A DNA stretch of 6,332 bases, taken from Cyclobacteriaceae bacterium (GTDB lineage: Bacteria; Bacteroidota; Bacteroidia; Cytophagales; Cyclobacteriaceae). Made by a program: the position numbers and the translations under genes. Of this stretch, positions 5,818-6,332 are shown one piece after another. The notes beneath the pieces were generated by a model. The model worked only from the letters and a program-made list of their open reading frames with translations. It was not told the origin of the DNA and ran no database searches. The stretch is taken from positions 1 to 6,332 of the forward strand of contig JAOTYN010000250.1 in the NCBI GenBank assembly GCA_029861825.1. The letters are read 5' to 3'. Numbering within the stretch: position 1 is the stretch's first letter; the number at the start of each line of letters is the position of its first letter.

Positions 5818-5829
5818 TCTTAGTGTGTT

Positions 5830-6332
5830 ATGAGAGCCCTATTTTTTACGCTGTTTTTTGCATTACTGGCTGGTCCAATTTTCTGTCAACAGCTCCCTTT
5901 GCAGAATCATTATTTTCTTAATCCATACGTTTACAACCCAGCGCTGGCAGGATTTGAAAATCACGCCATTGCCTATGTAAATCGGCGTCAACAGTTTGGA
6001 AATGACGAGCCCTCCAATACCACTTTCAATTTCAATACCCCCGTGGCTAGTTCCGGAGGGTTTGGACTGACCTTTTTTAATACTTCCATCGACACGGCCT
6101 CACAATCATTAGCCTTAGCCTCTTTTGCCAGGGTTATACCACTCGCAGAGGGCCAAATGCTGCGAGTAGGATTCTCATTTGGATTCGGGTTCGACCAGAT
6201 CGACTCGAAGAGCATATCAAACCCCGGAGTGCCGGGTTTGCAAAGCGGTGAAGAACGCAAGGCTCATTTTCAAAGCCAGATTGGGGTTCAATACCAATGG
6301 AGGGCCTTGCAGTTGGGTTTGATCCTACCTTC
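5830..6332 (+). CDS. PorP/SprF-family type IX secretion-associated outer-membrane protein, N-terminal part (cut by window edge)
   Basis: The frame opens at ATG 5830 and stays open for 167 complete codons to the right edge, perhaps half of the usual length. Residues 1-19 (MRALFFTLFFALLAGPIFC) are a signal peptide, with mature sequence probably beginning at QQLP. The segment NHYFLNPYVYNPALAG (about 27-42) is the hallmark start of the PorP/SprF family. It is followed by YVNRRQQF and by glycine- and aromatic-rich beta strands (for example GGFGLTFFN and RVGFSFGFGF) that suggest an outer-membrane beta barrel. Family members assist type IX secretion and gliding by anchoring or exporting SprB/gliding adhesins and C-terminal-domain proteins. 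A large adhesin gene often lies next to porP, but the neighbour here is outside the window. It is divergent from the deacetylase operon. Confidence 0.88.
   Translation, partial: MRALFFTLFFALLAGPIFCQQLPLQNHYFLNPYVYNPALAGFENHAIAYVNRRQQFGNDEPSNTTFNFNTPVASSGGFGLTFFNTSIDTASQSLALASFARVIPLAEGQMLRVGFSFGFGFDQIDSKSISNPGVPGLQSGEERKAHFQSQIGVQYQWRALQLGLILP

Larger units (their letters stand above)
5695..5829. promoter_or_regulatory. Divergent AT-rich intergenic region between the deacetylase and PorP/SprF genes
   Basis: These 135 bases lie between two divergent start codons and should hold both promoters. The porP-side -7 box is perfect and is listed separately. On the deacetylase side the best candidate is TAGTTCTG (minus strand, 5720-5713), one mismatch from TAnnTTTG and about 18 bases from the ATG. 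The region also holds a 12-bp palindrome, TTAATTAATTAA (5725-5736), and several short direct repeats. No RNA gene or terminator hairpin is visible. Confidence 0.55.

Noticed and set aside
5830..5892. Lipoprotein signal with Cys19 in the PorP/SprF protein
   Set aside because: The residues before Cys19 (GPIF) do not fit the L-[AS]-[GA]-C lipobox, so a normal signal-peptidase I site near QQ is more likely.
5988..6260. Minus-strand 90-codon frame opposite the PorP/SprF gene
   Set aside because: The plus-strand frame has a signal peptide, the family hallmark and a promoter box. The minus frame has nothing comparable.

Overview
The window looks like chromosomal DNA of a member of the Bacteroidota, probably of the Cytophagia type. 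The strongest evidence is the PorP/SprF-family outer-membrane gene at the right edge, a family tied to type IX secretion and largely confined to this phylum. Two perfect matches to the Bacteroidota -7 promoter box (TAnnTTTG), gene starts without clear Shine-Dalgarno sequences, and phylum-typical versions of the ureohydrolase, OmpH/Skp-like and Hpt proteins agree with this. Genus and species cannot be read from the window. Coding density is very high. I see no RNA gene, insertion sequence, CRISPR array or phage gene.

Layout, left to right. (1) Positions 1-2878 hold a compact four-gene minus-strand operon, transcribed right to left: membrane-anchored endonuclease/exonuclease/phosphatase (EEP) protein, arginase/formimidoylglutamase-like ureohydrolase, rhomboid protease A, and the N-terminal part of a calcineurin-like metallophosphoesterase cut by the window edge. 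Gaps are 1, 3 and 18 nt. (2) A 107-bp divergent intergenic region leads to a small plus-strand gene for a stand-alone histidine phosphotransfer (Hpt) protein at 2986-3321. (3) That gene meets, tail to tail with no base between the stop codons, a minus-strand OmpH/Skp-like periplasmic chaperone gene (3322-3939), which uses a GTG start and has its own promoter box. (4) Upstream of it lies a minus-strand pair: a class IV-like histone-deacetylase-family enzyme followed 40 nt later by rhomboid protease B. (5) A 135-bp AT-rich divergent region with short repeats and a perfect -7 box separates the deacetylase gene from the PorP/SprF gene, which runs off the right end.

How the genes may work together. 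Most products act at or beyond the inner membrane: two rhomboids, an anchored EEP enzyme, a periplasmic chaperone for outer-membrane proteins and an outer-membrane protein. The most unusual pattern is that an enzyme of the arginase/deacetylase structural superfamily is followed directly by a rhomboid protease twice within 5.4 kb, once with a ureohydrolase and once with a deacetylase. The two rhomboids are clear paralogs. Whether this is a duplicated functional module, perhaps linked to polyamines or other amide substrates, or chance cannot be decided from the window. The individual families are all known.
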